The notes under the pieces are model-generated. The model did not search any database. It worked only from the letters and a program-made list of their open reading frames with translations, and had not been told where the DNA came from. Below are positions 1 to 12,500 of a stretch of DNA of 64,000 nt, one piece after another. The position numbers were made by a program, and so were the translations under genes. Source of the stretch: Myrica gale (lineage: Eukaryota; Streptophyta; Magnoliopsida; Fagales; Myricaceae); contig OZ005608.1 of assembly GCA_963930655.1 (NCBI GenBank), positions 10,602,001 to 10,666,000 on the forward strand, given 5' to 3'. Numbering within the stretch: position 1 is the stretch's first letter; every line of letters begins with the position of its first letter.

Positions 1-1556
1 CCCGTTTAGGAATTACCACCTGTTTTAGATGCCGAACGCACGATAATTCCCGAATTTTCCTAGTGATAGACAATTTGGCATTAAACTATCGATATTGTAT
101 GTAAATGTCCTGGTCATTGGTCGGATTTTGTTAACATTCAAACGATTTTTGTTAGGTTGGTCGGTTACAATGAATTGTGGCATAAAGCCCGTAATAGCAA
201 TAGTAAGGGCTCGAAGGGCCATACATCTACTGACCTCAATGGCTTGGATCTAGACGGCCATAAAGGCCTTATACAAGTGGCCCAAAAAGCCAATAGTTTT
301 GAAATGGTTCTGAAGACCCAAAGCAAACTTCACCACAAGCGAAGGCGTCGAACGTTGGAGGAGAGGGTGAGCAAGCACTACGCTCCCACTTTCCTAAAAA
401 CTTGTCCATATCAGCATAACCAAAAGAGTGGAAAACGCAAAGAGCCATAAACTGTCGGCCAGCCACTGCAAAATAGATCCAGCAATGTTGAAGATGGCCA
501 ACAAGTTCATTGATTCAAGAACACACCTCACCAACAGGGTTGCCATGAAATCCTTCCCACAAAAACCCAGAGAAATGAAATTAATAGAAACAACATGAAA
601 ATAACAAAAGCACACAACAAAGATCCCCTTGACCGAGCAACTTCTAGCCAGAACACATGGCCGAAGAAAGCCACCACAAACAACTCAAACAAAGCAAAAA
701 AAGGACAGGCACGTGAGATCCAAGCACCTGCGTGGGACTTCATGCGTCAGTGTACCAACTCCAGATAGATGGACAGAGTAACGCCTGGAGTGGAGAAGTT
801 TTGTCGTACTAAAATTGGCCACCAAAAAGCCTCCCAATCGCCTAGATCTAACCATGTGAAAAGCCAAAAGGGAGGTAACAACTACTATAATGGGGAGAGA
901 GGACAACGAAAGGCCAATGGGTACTTGGAGAGGGGAGAGAGTGAGAAAGAAGGGAAAGACGAGAAAGCAAGTTGTCGAAGATTGCATGAGGGAGGAGGGA
1001 TCAGGCGAAACAGGGGAAGGGTCTAGAGAGAGGCAAACGCTCTTTCTCTAGAAACCGCGTCTTCAGTGGGTACAGCTCGCGGTACGTTCATACTCTCACG
1101 ATTATATTTATTGATTTTGTTTTCCTGTTTTACATATATCTTATCTCTGAGTCCGCTTGTGATGGGAGATGAGTTATTATAGAATGTCTAAATGAAGAAA
1201 AAGAAAATTAGAATTAAGATGATAGTATGATCCGGATTTATCATATCATGAACATCGTTTGATTGTTCATTATTTACAAGATTAAAAATCCTAAAATTTT
1301 AATTAATGACACTAATGCCACCTTACTCTCAAATATCACCTCAATCTTGTATTTTCAAAGTGATAACATTCTAGGCCTTCAAGCAATCACTCTATTACTT
1401 AGAAGTGAGAAAAGCGCTTATACCACAATGAGCACTAAGTAGACCATGACAAGAATGCCAAGCAATGAGATGATTTGGGATGGGCAGCATAATTTGTTCA
1501 TATATCTTAGAACCACAGTCATTTGCTCATTCACTAACTTATCTCGAGACTCATCA
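1..1556. other. Unassigned repeat-like DNA
   Basis: No reading frame here resembles a family I recognise. Positions about 700-1060 are purine-rich on the plus strand (a pyrimidine-rich leader on the minus strand). The longest frames (157-450 and 769-1026 on the plus strand, 685-987 on the minus strand) have low-complexity or basic compositions and look like chance frames. From about 1080 the DNA is AT-rich and non-coding. Because hAT and gypsy relics follow directly, this is probably more decayed transposon sequence, but that is inference. Confidence 0.3.
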
Positions 1557-1559
1557 ATC

Positions 1560-1818
1560 ATAAGAGAAAAAAGTCATCCTCAATATCTTTAATGATGTCA
1601 AGTGTGCTCTCCATTGTAGCAGCGTTCACCATTTCCTTCTTAGTTTTTGGAGAAGTCATTTGGTTGTTTCTGGGAGCATTAACTTGACTTGTCATAACAA
1701 CCTTTTCATTACCTAAATTGTACAATTCCAAAAGCTCAAGAAAATTGTCCTTCCTCATTGAACTCTCGGATTTGTCAGCGACAAAGCTAATCCTTACCCT
1801 AAAAGAAAATGAATGCAA
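1560..1818 (-). pseudogene. hAT transposase fragment (DUF4371/zf-MYM1-like)
   Basis: The minus-strand frame encodes about 86 residues resembling the part of plant hAT transposases annotated as DUF4371 or zinc-finger MYM-type 1-like. It carries an NFLELLE motif, then an AP-N---TSP-TKKEMVNAA block and an IIKDIEDDFF-LLIDESRD stretch, the last part read past the annotated stop. In that family these lie just before the first catalytic acidic residue. The remaining several hundred residues, including the C-terminal dimerisation region, are absent. On the right the fragment meets a gypsy relic. It is a dead scrap, and the family call rests on motif recognition only. Confidence 0.55.
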
Positions 1819-1837
1819 TCTAAAACTGCTATCAAAC

Positions 1838-2746
1838 GAATGTGCAACACCCCCTCCGGTTTAACTTCAAAGCTACTAACAATGAAGCCGAGTATGAAGT
1901 CGTCCTAGCAAGCCTTAACATCACAAGTTTTTTGGGTGCCGACGAAATCAACATGCACATCAACTCCCAACTAATGGTTTGCCAAGTCAAAAGCGAGTTT
2001 GTAGCAAAAGAAAACAACATGAAAGAATATTTGGCTCGTATGCCGACAGTTTGGCTCAATTGGCTTCAAACCCCGACGATGTCCCCCACAAAATCTCGGA
2101 TAAGCATTCTATTTGCTTTGAACATGCGATGTGGCAAATAACCCAAGGGGAATGGTGGGGTGCACCAATCATTAATTTCTCCTTAGCAGATAACTCCTAG
2201 CTAATAAAGGAAATGCTCGAAAAATACAAATAAAGGTTGGTCGGTATACAATACAATTGAATGAGCTCTACAAACGAAGTCTCTCTGGACCTCTCCTCCG
2301 CTACCATGTTCCCCCCAAAGCAGAATATGTCCTCCAAGAAATCCATGAAGGATATGCGAAAACCATACAGAAGGACGATCCCTAGCTAACAAAGCCATCC
2401 GAACAGCTTATTATTAGCCAACCGCATTAAATGACTACATGAGCATAGTGAAAAGTTGTGACAGGTGCTAGCACAACGCAGCCATCCAACAGCAGGCAGC
2501 GGAAAATATGACCCCAATCAGCTCCCTATGGCCCTTCTCATAATGGGTGGTTGACATCATAGGTTCTTTTTCGCTCAAGAAAGGGTAGGTGAAGTTCTTG
2601 GTAGTAGGAATAGACTACTTCACTATGTGGGTAGAAGCCAAACCTCTAGCCTCCATCACAGAAGAGCAGATCCGAAGGTTTATATGGTCCTCCATTATAT
2701 ATAGGTTTGGCATACCGAGAGTTTTGATATCCGACAATGGAAGGCT
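1838..2746 (+). pseudogene. Ty3/gypsy Tat-type RNase H and integrase relic
   Basis: Plus-strand translation in shifting frames shows the extra RNase H domain of Tat-lineage elements (LRFNFKATNNEAEYE near 1860, then a SQL-VCQVK block), an ADSLAQLAS tail in another frame, the integrase H2C2 region (LYKRSLSGPLLRY, ANKAIRTAYYWP, C-RC near 2460) and the catalytic core (VDIIG, VGIDYFTMWVEAKPLA, FGIPRVLISDNGR). Frameshifts and stops, for example just before the core at about 2540, make it inactive. The sequence stops in the middle of the core at SDNGR, where an oppositely oriented Athila relic begins. The reverse transcriptase upstream and the integrase C-terminus are missing. The 3' LTR at 7264 has the same orientation and may belong to the same element. 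Confidence 0.8.
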
Positions 2747-4525
2747 AAAAATAGGAACGAAATTTTTCTAAAGCAAACACTACAGCTAACAACTCCTTCT
2801 CGGTGGTGGTATAGTTTCTCTGAGATCCTTTAAAGTACGACTTTCATAATAAATGACAGTAGGCTTGTTATCCACACTTTGACCAAGAACATCACCAAGA
2901 GCGAAATCACTAGCATCGATCATAACTTCAAAAGGCAAGGCCCACCAAGGTGGTTGCATAATGGGTGCAACTGTCAAGTGTTTCTTCAGGGTCTCAAAGG
3001 CTTGTTGGAACTCATCAGTCCACAAGAAAGCATTATCATTTTGCAACAAAGCACACAATGGTTTAGAAATACTACTAAAACCTTGAATGAAACGCCTATA
3101 AAAGCCAACACGGCCTAGAAAAGACCGGATATCCCTCGCTGTCTTGGGGACAGGTAACTGAGAAATTAGCTTTATCTTGGCTCTCTCAACCTCCATACCA
3201 CGCTCATAAACTAGATGACCAAGTACCAAGCCACTACTGACCATAAACTGACATTTCTTCCAATTCAACTACAAACTCTTCCCTTCACATCTTTTCAAGA
3301 TAGTAGTTAAATTTGTCAAACAAAAATCAAAAGATTTACCAAACATATAAAAATCATCCATAAAAACTTCACATATATCATCTAACATGTCAGAAAAGAT
3401 GCTCATCATACAACGCTGAAAAGTAGCAGGTGCATTACATAAACCAAATGACATTCCACGAAAAGCATAAGTACCAAATGAACAAGTGAAGGTGATATTC
3501 TCTGTATCCTCTGGTGCTATGATAATTTGATAATATCCAGAAAAACTATCTAGAAAACAATAAAAAGTATTACTAGCTACATTTTCGAGTATCTGATCCA
3601 AGAAAGGTAACGAGAAATGATCTTTTTGACTGATCAAATTCAACTTACGGTAGACGATACACATTCTCCAGCCTGTTACCTTCCTAGAAGGGATTAACTC
3701 TCCACTAACATTCTCAATAACAATTAAACCAAATCTTTTAGGAACTACCTGTATTGGGCTTACCCACGGAGATAGGATAAATGACCGCCGCTAACTCTCC
3801 ACTAACATTCACCACCTCTTTCATTGTGGAATTTAATCTCTGCTATGCATCACAAATTCGTCTCACATCTCCCCCTAGAAAAATATTATGCGTACAAATT
3901 GAAGGGTCAATACCTTTGATGTCTGCAATGGTCCAGCCTATCGCTCCTCGAAGTTGTCACAATACTTGCAATAATTTGGCTTCCTGCTTCAAAGTAAGCT
4001 GAGAATAAATGACCACTAGAAATGTGCCCTCAACTAGGCCCAGAAACATGTACTTCAAGTCCTCGGGTAGTGGCTTTAACTCTAGTGTAGGGACTTCTTC
4101 TTCCAATGACTTCTTGACTTCCGATGAGTCAAGAGCTTTAAAGACTGGCTTACGCCAACTAATTGTGTAACTTGCATCTAATATCTCAAGGGAACCATTT
4201 GTCTCTGTGAACTGCTCCTCTGATTATGTCAACTCTCCCGAAAAAGTAATTGTCTCATCAAAAGCCTAGATTGCTCGGGAAAATCATTCTCAAATGCACT
4301 CTCAGAATTAAGTACTGATAACAACTCTGAAATATCAAAGTCATCTATCAAATCAACTGCATGTACCTCTGAGTCGTCACAATCACTCAGCATCTTACAG
4401 GCATTAAACACGTTCATCTCCAATGTCATATTCCTGAATGTGAGCTTCAGTACTCCACTTCGACAATTGATCAATGAATTAGAGGTAGCAAAGAACAGAC
4501 TTCCAAGAATGATAGGTGCCTAGTA
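2747..4525 (-). pseudogene. Athila-type Ty3/gypsy pol relic (protease to RNase H)
   Basis: On the minus strand, in biological order, I read a protease tail (APIILGSLFFATSNSLINCRSG, then a LTFRNMTLEMN block, 4520-4229), a linker (GWTIADIKGIDPS--THNIFL, 3990-3850), and reverse transcriptase from SPWVSPIQVVPKRFG (about 3770) through the YRKLN, FLDSFSGYYQI and GMSFGLCNAPATFQRCM motifs to the catalytic FMDDFYMFGKSF (near 3340). Then come the thumb, SFLGRVGFYRRFI, and RNase H (IDASDFALG, IYYESRTLK), which continues after a frameshift as YTTTEKELLAVVFALEKF to about 2747. The FMDD box and motif wording match the Athila lineage. Stop codons at about 3268 and 3665 and several frameshifts show that it is dead. 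RNase H is cut off exactly where the Tat relic ends. Confidence 0.85.
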
Positions 4526-6900
4526 AATAGTGGAAACTGGCTACGTCATGGTCCTAAGTAGATGCTCTTGTTCCTCCGCTTGGCACCTCCGCTGGCTCCT
4601 CTGCCATTACTAGATTAGCCTATGTCGTCTTTTCTAGCTCAAGCACGACACCACTGTCAGCTTAGCCCACGGACGCCAAGAGTGGATCTACAACTATAGG
4701 ATCTGCAAAGGAAATCTCCGGACAGGAGACGACAAATTCGCAGGAAGGGCCAAATAACTACTCGACCCCTCCTTTATGACCTCTGGAGGGGCCTGCTCCT
4801 CTTCCTCACTTATAAGATTGCCAACTTCGTTGCCTGCCTGATCGGCATAGTCCTCTACCTTGAGATCGATTACGTCAACAGCAAGGAACTTACCTTTAAC
4901 TAGCCGACAACTTCATCATAAGACCCACCTCTGCTACTTGTTGTTTATGTTGCAGCAGCTGAGTCTACCACTTCAGCTTCTTTGCTTCTCCAAGAGCTTG
5001 GTCGCGTTGTTGTCGTAGCACATCGGCCCCCTTTATTGTATGTAAACTCTCACGAACGACATCCTCCCGAAATGATTTCTCGGTGAGCACGGTGTTGGTC
5101 ATCCTCACCATCTCTTTGTCTTTTCGCTGGCATTACCCCTCTAGACGCTCGACCTCCCGACGGCTGACCATCAAATTGACCACTAACTGTCCCACCTCAG
5201 TCGACAGGATTGATACCCTTATCATAGCTCCCCTTCGCGGGCAGCACCAACAATCAACCCTTGTCGTAACTCCTTCACTTCCGACGGCAAGGTTCGTAAT
5301 TTAGCAAGCGCGCTATCCACAATATCAACTCCCCCTCGAGGGCGCCATATTTGTCTCCCTCCATTGTCAACTCCTTTTGGAGCTTGTCAAGGGCAATATG
5401 CAATGCCTCGTTGCAGGCCTGCTCCACTCACAGCATCGAAGACGTGACCTGATAATCCAACAGATGTTGTTTCACAGACGAGGAAAACCTGGCAACTAAT
5501 TTTCAACCCGATCTGCTGCCGCTTGAAGTGGTTGCCAAGTTGTCTCAGCATGGGGAATGTTGAAGGCCCCACCACCGACCACCTCATCAGCCCTCGTAAG
5601 AATGGGAGAAGACCGAGGAGGAACGGGAACTTGATCTCGACCAATTGGAGGGCCAGGTGTCAAGCTTCGTCACCCTGCAGTTTCCAAAATATCAATCAGA
5701 CCAATAGACGACTCGGGTGAAGCATAAATTTTGGCCTTCTTACTCATTAGGCGTGAATACAAGGTTTTATCTTCCTCTAACTCGTCTACTAGTTGGGGCC
5801 TCTTATGAGATCGAGTTCTTGGCCCCAATCTTGCAACAAATGTTGCCCTAGGAGCAGCCGCAGTTTCATCAACGATTTGCACTCCCTCACTGCTCGATCT
5901 AGAAGACGCTACCCTCCGATGAGCTGTCGCAAACCTTGTCTCCCGCACGGCTATCTTGGCAGACCTCGCCGCATGATCAACCAGACTCGCCCTAGACGGA
6001 GGGACAACTTTAATTTGTTTTCCCCCTTTGGAACATGAAATTTGCAACTACCTTTGGCCCCTATAGGTTATCACACCACATAAACACTACAACCAAGCAC
6101 AACAACTAACAGGAAATCTAATAGCCAGATCGAAAAAAGAGAACAACAAGTTCTACAAACAACAGTATTGAAGATCATCACAAACTCACCCGTTGAGGAC
6201 CCAGCACTAGAGACCACAGCCGGACCAATAGTAGGGAGTTGCTTGGCCACGTCCCAGGTTTTGTTCTCCACAACTTTCCGTATACGAGCCTCCTTTGTTG
6301 CATCAAGCTCAGGCACCTCTCTAGCTGCATCACAGTACGACCATTCAAAATATGATCCTAATACTATTTTATGTACAAACATAGGGTAAAACTACAAACC
6401 TACATCGTCTCAACGGCACACCCCCTGATTCTGAACCCTAATAGGATCCTTCTCATCCGGAGGATACTCCCGGCCTTCGACCGAGACGATGAAAAACCAT
6501 TCCTGCCATCTCTTGTTATTGGAGGGAAGACCAAGGATCTCCCATCCTAAGCTTGGAAAAAATAGTGACTGTCAAGACTCCTCATTACCTTATAGCACCA
6601 CGCGATCTCCTACCATGAAGTAGGGTTCTCCTCGGTGAAGAGTTTATCCCAAAGGGCAAAAAAGCCCAATGCCCCCTTGGCCTCATCATAATGGATGCCG
6701 GAATGTACCCTTGGCTCTCAACTCCCCCACCATTGCCCCTTGGCCTCATCATAGGAAGAACTCATCTTTCAAGAAGAAAAGAAAGAAATTTTCTCTCAAA
6801 GGTTATCGGATAATGGCGACTTTGGCAAACTGAGCAAGTCGGCGCAAATTACTATTGACGATATAGAATGAAAGGATGGAAAACAAATAATCTAATAGCT
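4526..6900 (-). pseudogene. Gag-like relic of a gypsy element (PF04195-like)
   Basis: The minus strand carries a broken frame set with features of the plant putative gypsy-type transposon protein family. At about 6540-6440 there is a block reading NNKRWQEWFFIVSVEGREYPPDEKD, similar to the W-FFV segment of PF04195. A basic, Ser/Arg-rich stretch follows (5670-6047), and an acidic C-terminal region (AVDVIDLKVEDYADQ, EEEEQAPPEV) sits near 4880-4780. Many stops interrupt it. It lies directly upstream of the Athila pol relic in the same orientation, so it may be that element's gag-like part or a separate nested element. The evidence does not decide this. Confidence 0.4.
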
Positions 6901-7263
6901 TGCCAGGCACTCAATCAATAAATGATTCCTCGCCTGCACACCCTCTTTATTTCAAACGACGAGAAATGGGCTGGGTCACATTTTGGGTGACACGCGTCTC
7001 TTGGCCCCCACAGTTTTTAGCCTCTTTATCCCAACCTCCTCAAGCTTCAGACATACTAGGACTGGGCCAAATCGAGATAAAACCTAAATGTATATGTTTT
7101 GGCCTTCAGCCTCCACGTGTACGCTATCCAACCAGTCAAGGCTGCAGCGCAAGATGCTCAAGTAGGCCCATGAACTCCATTTCCCCAACCTTCATGGGAG
7201 TACTTACCCCCTAGGCTCTATTAGGATTTCACGTCCTCGAGCTCGTTCCAGGGGAGGGACTAC
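6901..7263 (+). other. Internal 3' region and polypurine tract of a Tat-type element
   Basis: There is no convincing coding sequence here. The stretch ends in a purine-rich tract, CCAGGGGAGGGACTAC (about 7248-7263), immediately followed by TGATAGG. This is the usual arrangement of polypurine tract and 3' LTR start in plus-strand Ty3/gypsy elements. The tract primes plus-strand DNA synthesis in such elements. Confidence 0.45.
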
Positions 7264-7345
7264 TGATAGGCCCTAATACAATTCGTTAGGGCTGCTCAAT
7301 TAGCCTAACAACGACTGGTCAGATAAACTCCCGGTCGGCCCAACC

Positions 7346-8730
7346 TGTCACGCCCGGTGCCAGTACTTACCCCCTAAGCTCTCTTATAGTAATGGAATGC
7401 ACACAAACAAAGATTACAGCACAAACTAATCCTATAAGGTCACGTTTTATTGAAATTTATAAGGCTGTGAAGGAAGAAAAAATAATAGTTTCAGGAATGT
7501 GGCAGCATAAGGAAGGAACAGAATAAGAAAAAATATCGAAACTGTAAATACCAAAATTTTCCACTAGTAGTATTTTACAAAAAAAATCCTTCATGAGGAT
7601 ACAAAAGTAAAGCGATAATAATATACAAAAAATGGAAGCTGTCTAAAGCTTCTCGTCCTACAACATTTGCTACAACATCCGAAAACTAACCCACCTAAAC
7701 AAAAGGTAACGACCCCTATCGTCTAGACAACGTTCGACTCAGTGTCGGAGGTTAAGTCGATGATCTCATTTTCCCCAATACCCTCTACCGGCAGCACCGG
7801 TGAAGGAGGGTCAATGTCTAGGAGCGCCGATGTAGAGCTGTCCTTTCATCGCTCTGTTTAACCCCAGAATCAGGATTGTGCGTTCCTCCTATCCTCTGGG
7901 ACTGTCCCGTGCCCCAGCACCAGGACCCTATCAAGCGTATATTGTTACAATGTCAGGGATACCAACCACAATCCTTTTAGTGGTGACTTGCACTATCCCA
8001 CTTGTGATCGGTACCGTCACCCTGTCATAGGACCACCTCTGGGTATGGGTTTCATTCTGGTCCTTTCGGTCAACGGTTTCCCCACACCCATCAGATGTTG
8101 ATGCAACATGGCATGTCATACACATAACATATATACAATTCATAAATGTCTAGCAATAAACTGCAATATTTAGCAAAAACATGCGGTGGACATGAGCAAT
8201 TAAACATGAAAATTAACATTGAATGGTCAATCTATCCTAAGTCTTCAAATGGAGGATTTTTGGGCCTTCTTAGAAACCTACTGGGTCTATCCCTAAAGTT
8301 TTAAAATATCCTGGGCTTGTTTAGGATTAACGGGCCTAAAGTCCATTTAGGCCACTAAATGGGCTTTGTGATTTCAACCCCTACTTCGACTCGGTTTGGA
8401 CTCAAATTTGGGTTTCCCATTTATTTTTCATGCTCTACACAACGATAAAATTATTTTTCCAATTCAAACCTTTTTACCATAACGTTTTGTGTGAAATGTC
8501 AAAACTGCGCTTAAAGACCTCCAGGGGCATTTTTTACCTTTCCCTACCTCCGATTGACCTGCAATTTTTACTGGGAGCTCCTGTGACCGTATACTACACG
8601 TCCACAAATTTCCAGGCCAAAACTCCAAGGATTTCATGGGGACATTTTGGACAACATGAGTTTTTCACTAAAAAGCCCTCATTTTTCCATTTCATGTGAT
8701 GTTCGTGTACTCCAACATTTAAGTCATCAT
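7346..8730 (-). repeat. Chromovirus-type LTR fragment nested in the Tat LTR
   Basis: It starts with TGTCACGCCCGG and shares the early block CTCTTATAGTAATGGAATGCAC with the solo LTR beginning at 13231 (TGTAATAGCCCGG, GTCTTATAGTAATG). Both have the alternating non-coding composition of long Del/Tekay-type LTRs, including the phrases GTGACCGTATACTACACGTC and GGTACCGTCACC. The right end is not clear: no matching terminus or target duplication was found, so the end coordinate is approximate. Confidence 0.4.
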
Positions 8731-9138
8731 AACTGAAACACTATAAGAACAACATGTTGAAATAGGCAAGTCCAACAACTTATGCAGCTTGGTTGTTTTT
8801 CTAAACCCACTAAGGACAGGCGTTCAAGAATCCTATGGCCCGGCTAGGTCAGTATATTCAGCTCATGCACTTCTTTTTTCACTTTCCTCATTATTCCTTC
8901 TACATACATGTGATTATTCCAAAAGAAAAGACTCCTTGGGCTCATCCCCCATGTATCTTAAAGCTACCTCACCCTTACCTTAGTCGTGTTTGAACTGTCG
9001 TTCCTTGGATAAAAAAAACACCTAATCAGCAAGACACTACGTTAGAAAAAGACAAAACAAAAGCTGATGGGAAGGAAAAGGTGCAGGCCGAGCCTAGTTC
9101 CCCAAACCTAGGTAAGTTAATCCCTCTAAGACTCAAAA

Positions 9139-9177
9139 GGCTTCAGGACTCCAAGTGAGACAAGGAGTCCTGAAGCC
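9139..9177. other. Perfect 14-bp inverted repeat in the Tat LTR
   Basis: GGCTTCAGGACTCC (9139-9152) and its exact reverse complement (9164-9177) are separated by 11 bases. The hairpin lies 40 bp upstream of the LTR TATA box, so it could be a U3 regulatory element or only a structural relic. Confidence 0.6.
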
Positions 9178-9216
9178 CAAACCGCTTAACTCCCTTTAGA
9201 ACTCTAGCACCCCCGT

Positions 9217-9227
9217 CTTATAAATAG
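9217..9227 (+). promoter_or_regulatory. Probable LTR TATA box
   Basis: CTTATAAATAG lies in the right third of the Tat-type LTR, about 170 bp before the LTR end. This is the usual place for the U3/R promoter of a plus-strand LTR retrotransposon. Confidence 0.5.
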
Positions 9228-9508
9228 CAGGTACCCCCTTTATATTTTCTCAAGCTTAATTATTTCTCTAGACTAAACACTTCTTGAGATCTAACTTTGG
9301 TATCGGAGTCTCCAGATCCGACGATGCCCTCTCTTCTTATTCCTTTCAGGTCTGAATGGTTCCGGCTCTTGGTGATTTTGGCATCATCATATACTATTAA
9401 TTTTTATTATTAATTTATCAACCAAATGTCGACTTTATGTTTGATGCACAATTCAATATAATGCACAATTCAATTTAAAATATCGAGTCTATGTTTCATT
9501 TAAAATAT

Positions 9509-12500
9509 ATTTTATTCATAAGTAAGCAGAGTGTTGTTAAAAAGAAAAAGTGAAAGAGGCGAAATCAGTATAAAGACTGTACCAAAGTCACTCAAAGCAT
9601 ACAAATGAAAAAACTAAAGAAATAAAAATAATCTAGAAAATGACCCCCCAACAAAGCATTAGCCCAACATAAAAGAGAATGGAACACATAGCCCTGCAAA
9701 CTCCCTAGGACCTAGCCGAGTCCTCAAAATAATTTCTACTCCGCTCCCTCCAAAGACACCAGCAAATACACGCAGGTATCATCCTCCAAATTGCTTTGGC
9801 TGAAGGATAAACAAACTTTCATCCCCAACAAGAGAGGACAACCACTATTCTTTCAGGCATTATCCAATGAACATTTAACAAACCAAGGACAATGCATCTA
9901 GAGACCTCTTGCAACCGGACAATGCAATAACAAATGTTTAACAGATTCTTCATCACCCTTACACATGTAACACCACTATGTGACATAAACTCCCCTTCTT
10001 CTAAGATTATCAATAGTCAAAATCATACCAAGGGAAGCCTCCCAAACAAAGAAAGACATACGCAGAGGGACCTTGACCTTCTACACCCCACACCAAGGGA
10101 AAAGGCTCAAGTGTATTACCACTGGAAAGGTAATCATAGATTGACTTAACTAAAAAAACACCACCCTTGGAACCCAACCAAAACATCACATCAGCTTTAC
10201 CTCTACACACCCTCTGTTCATAAAGAATAGAGTAAAAGGCAGCAAACTCCTCCATTTCTCAATCATGAGCAGATCTAGAGAACTGAATATTCCACACTAA
10301 TGAACTAGAACCAAGCTCTATACAATCCACTACCATTGCATACTGACAACAGGACAGAGGGAAGACTAAGGGGAAGGAGCGGCTCAAAACTCTCCCACCA
10401 CACCACTTGTCAAGCCAAAAACTGAAACGCTGACCATTTCCCAGCACAACACTTAATATGCTTAGAAAAACTATTCCAGTCATTATTAATGTGTTTCCAA
10501 AGGCTTACCCCAAAGGAACCGCTCGAGGACAAGGAGAGCCACCCACCACGTGTGGTACCATATTTCTTTGCAATCACACATCTCCACAATCTATCCCTCT
10601 CAATGCCAAATCTCCACAACCACTTTCCCAACAAGGCTCTGTTGAACAAAGATAACCTCCTAAGCCCCAGCCCTCCAGAATAAATAGGAGAACACACCTT
10701 CTCCAAACTGAGTAAATGAAATTTGTGAACAACATCATCAATACCCCACAAAAGTCCCTTTATATCTTTTCAAGTCTCAATGTCACTGCACTCGGAATAG
10801 GGAAAAGAGATAGAAAGTATGTAGGAAGACTAGACAAAGTAGACTTAATTAAAATAATCCTAACTCTCTTGGATAGGTACATACACTTCCATCCCGCCAA
10901 CCTCTTTCCCATCCTCTCCAAAATAGCATCCCAAATCTGCACACTTTTGTATCGAGCACCCAAAGGAAGCCCCAAATAAGTCATGGGTAGTGCAGACACC
11001 CTACAACCCAAAATAGAAGCCAATCCCTGCACATTGCCAACATTACTAAAATGATAACCTCCGATTTGGAAAGATTTACACTCAACATCAAAACTGCTTC
11101 AAAACATAATAGCAAACATCGAATGTTACGAATTTGAGCCTCCTCCACTCCACACAAAATTAGAGTATCATCTGCAAAAAGCAAGTGAGAAACATTGGTA
11201 TCCGCTCCACCCACACTACCAACCTTGAAACCAGCAATAAGAGCAAGCGAAACCAACTTCGTCATCATTCTATAAAAGCCTCCATAACAATAACAAACAT
11301 GAGTGGAGAAAGAGGATCTCCTTGCCTCAAACTTCGAGAACTACCAAAAAATCCCTCTGAAGATCCATTCACAAGCACGAAAATTTTGACCGTAGAAATG
11401 CAAAATTCTATCCATATACACCACTTTTCACCAAACTCACATCTTCTCAATAAGTACAATAAGAAATTCCAATTAATGTGGTCATATTCTTTGTGAATTT
11501 TGAACTTACACAACATCCCCGGCTCGACCAATCTCATCCTAGAATCAAGACACTCATTGGCAATCAAGACTGAATTCAGAATCTGCCTTCCCCCAGAAAA
11601 GCATTCTAAGAAGGCAAAATAATCTTATCAAGTATAAGTTTCAGTCCATTTGCCAAAACCTTAGCATGGATCTTATGGATACCCCCACTAAGCTTTTGGG
11701 GTGGAAATCTTTCAACTCAACCACTCCTGATTTCTTAAGGATGAGAACAGCAAAGGTTGCATTCAAACTACGGAGAAACCTGTCGTCCCGAGCAAAATCA
11801 TTGAAAACTGAAATAACATCCTCCTTAATGACCTCCCAACAAGTCTGATAGAATGCGAAAGAGAAGCCATCAAGGCTCGGCGCTTTGTCTCCATTAAAAC
11901 CTCTGACCACCCCAGACACCTCATCCACCACAAAAGGTATTTCTAACCACACAACCTCTTCCACCGAAATCATATCACTCTTCAACCCATCCAAAGATGG
12001 TCTCAAGGAAAAAGGCTCATCGTACAAGGATGAATACAACCTAACAATCCTTGACAAGAATTTCGCAAGGTATTCCACCACTTCCCTATGCACCTCAAGA
12101 ATAGAAATAGAATTAGTTTTTCTATTGGAATTAGCAACACAATGGAATAATTTTGTGCACCTATCTCCCTCCTTAAGCCAGAAAACACCCAATTTTTGCC
12201 TCCAGCTCACTTCTTCCAAAACAATTAGCTGATATAACTCCATCATAATCCCCAAATTCCTTTCCAAACCCTCAGTATCAAGACTTCTTACCTCGTCTAA
12301 CCTTATGAGAAATGAGATCACCAAAAACTTCTTTATTCCAAACTTTTAAGTCATGCTTTAAAGCCTTCAATTTCAAATTGAGCACAAAACTAGGAGACCT
12401 AGAAAAATCATAACTCCACCACTCCCTAATGCGATCCACAAACCCCTCCGCCTTCAACCACATAATTTCAAATCTAAAAGGTTTTTCTCACCCCCAAATG

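Larger units (their letters stand above)
7264..9389 (+). repeat. Tat-type Ty3/gypsy 3' LTR, interrupted by another LTR
   Basis: The LTR begins with TGATAGG right after a polypurine tract and appears to end in GCATCATCA at 9389, giving TGAT/ATCA termini. Its right part (about 8990-9389) has a hairpin, a TATA box (9217-9227) and the GGTATCGGAGTCTCC-type sequence commonly seen in the R/U5 of Tat LTRs. A chromovirus-type LTR fragment beginning at 7346 has been inserted, so the native LTR is much shorter than the span. The 5' LTR is not in the window. The family call is by pattern recognition. Confidence 0.5.

Noticed and set aside
7346..9000. Exact right end of the nested chromovirus LTR
   Set aside because: No TG...CA terminus with a CAACC repeat could be found; only an approximate end is given.
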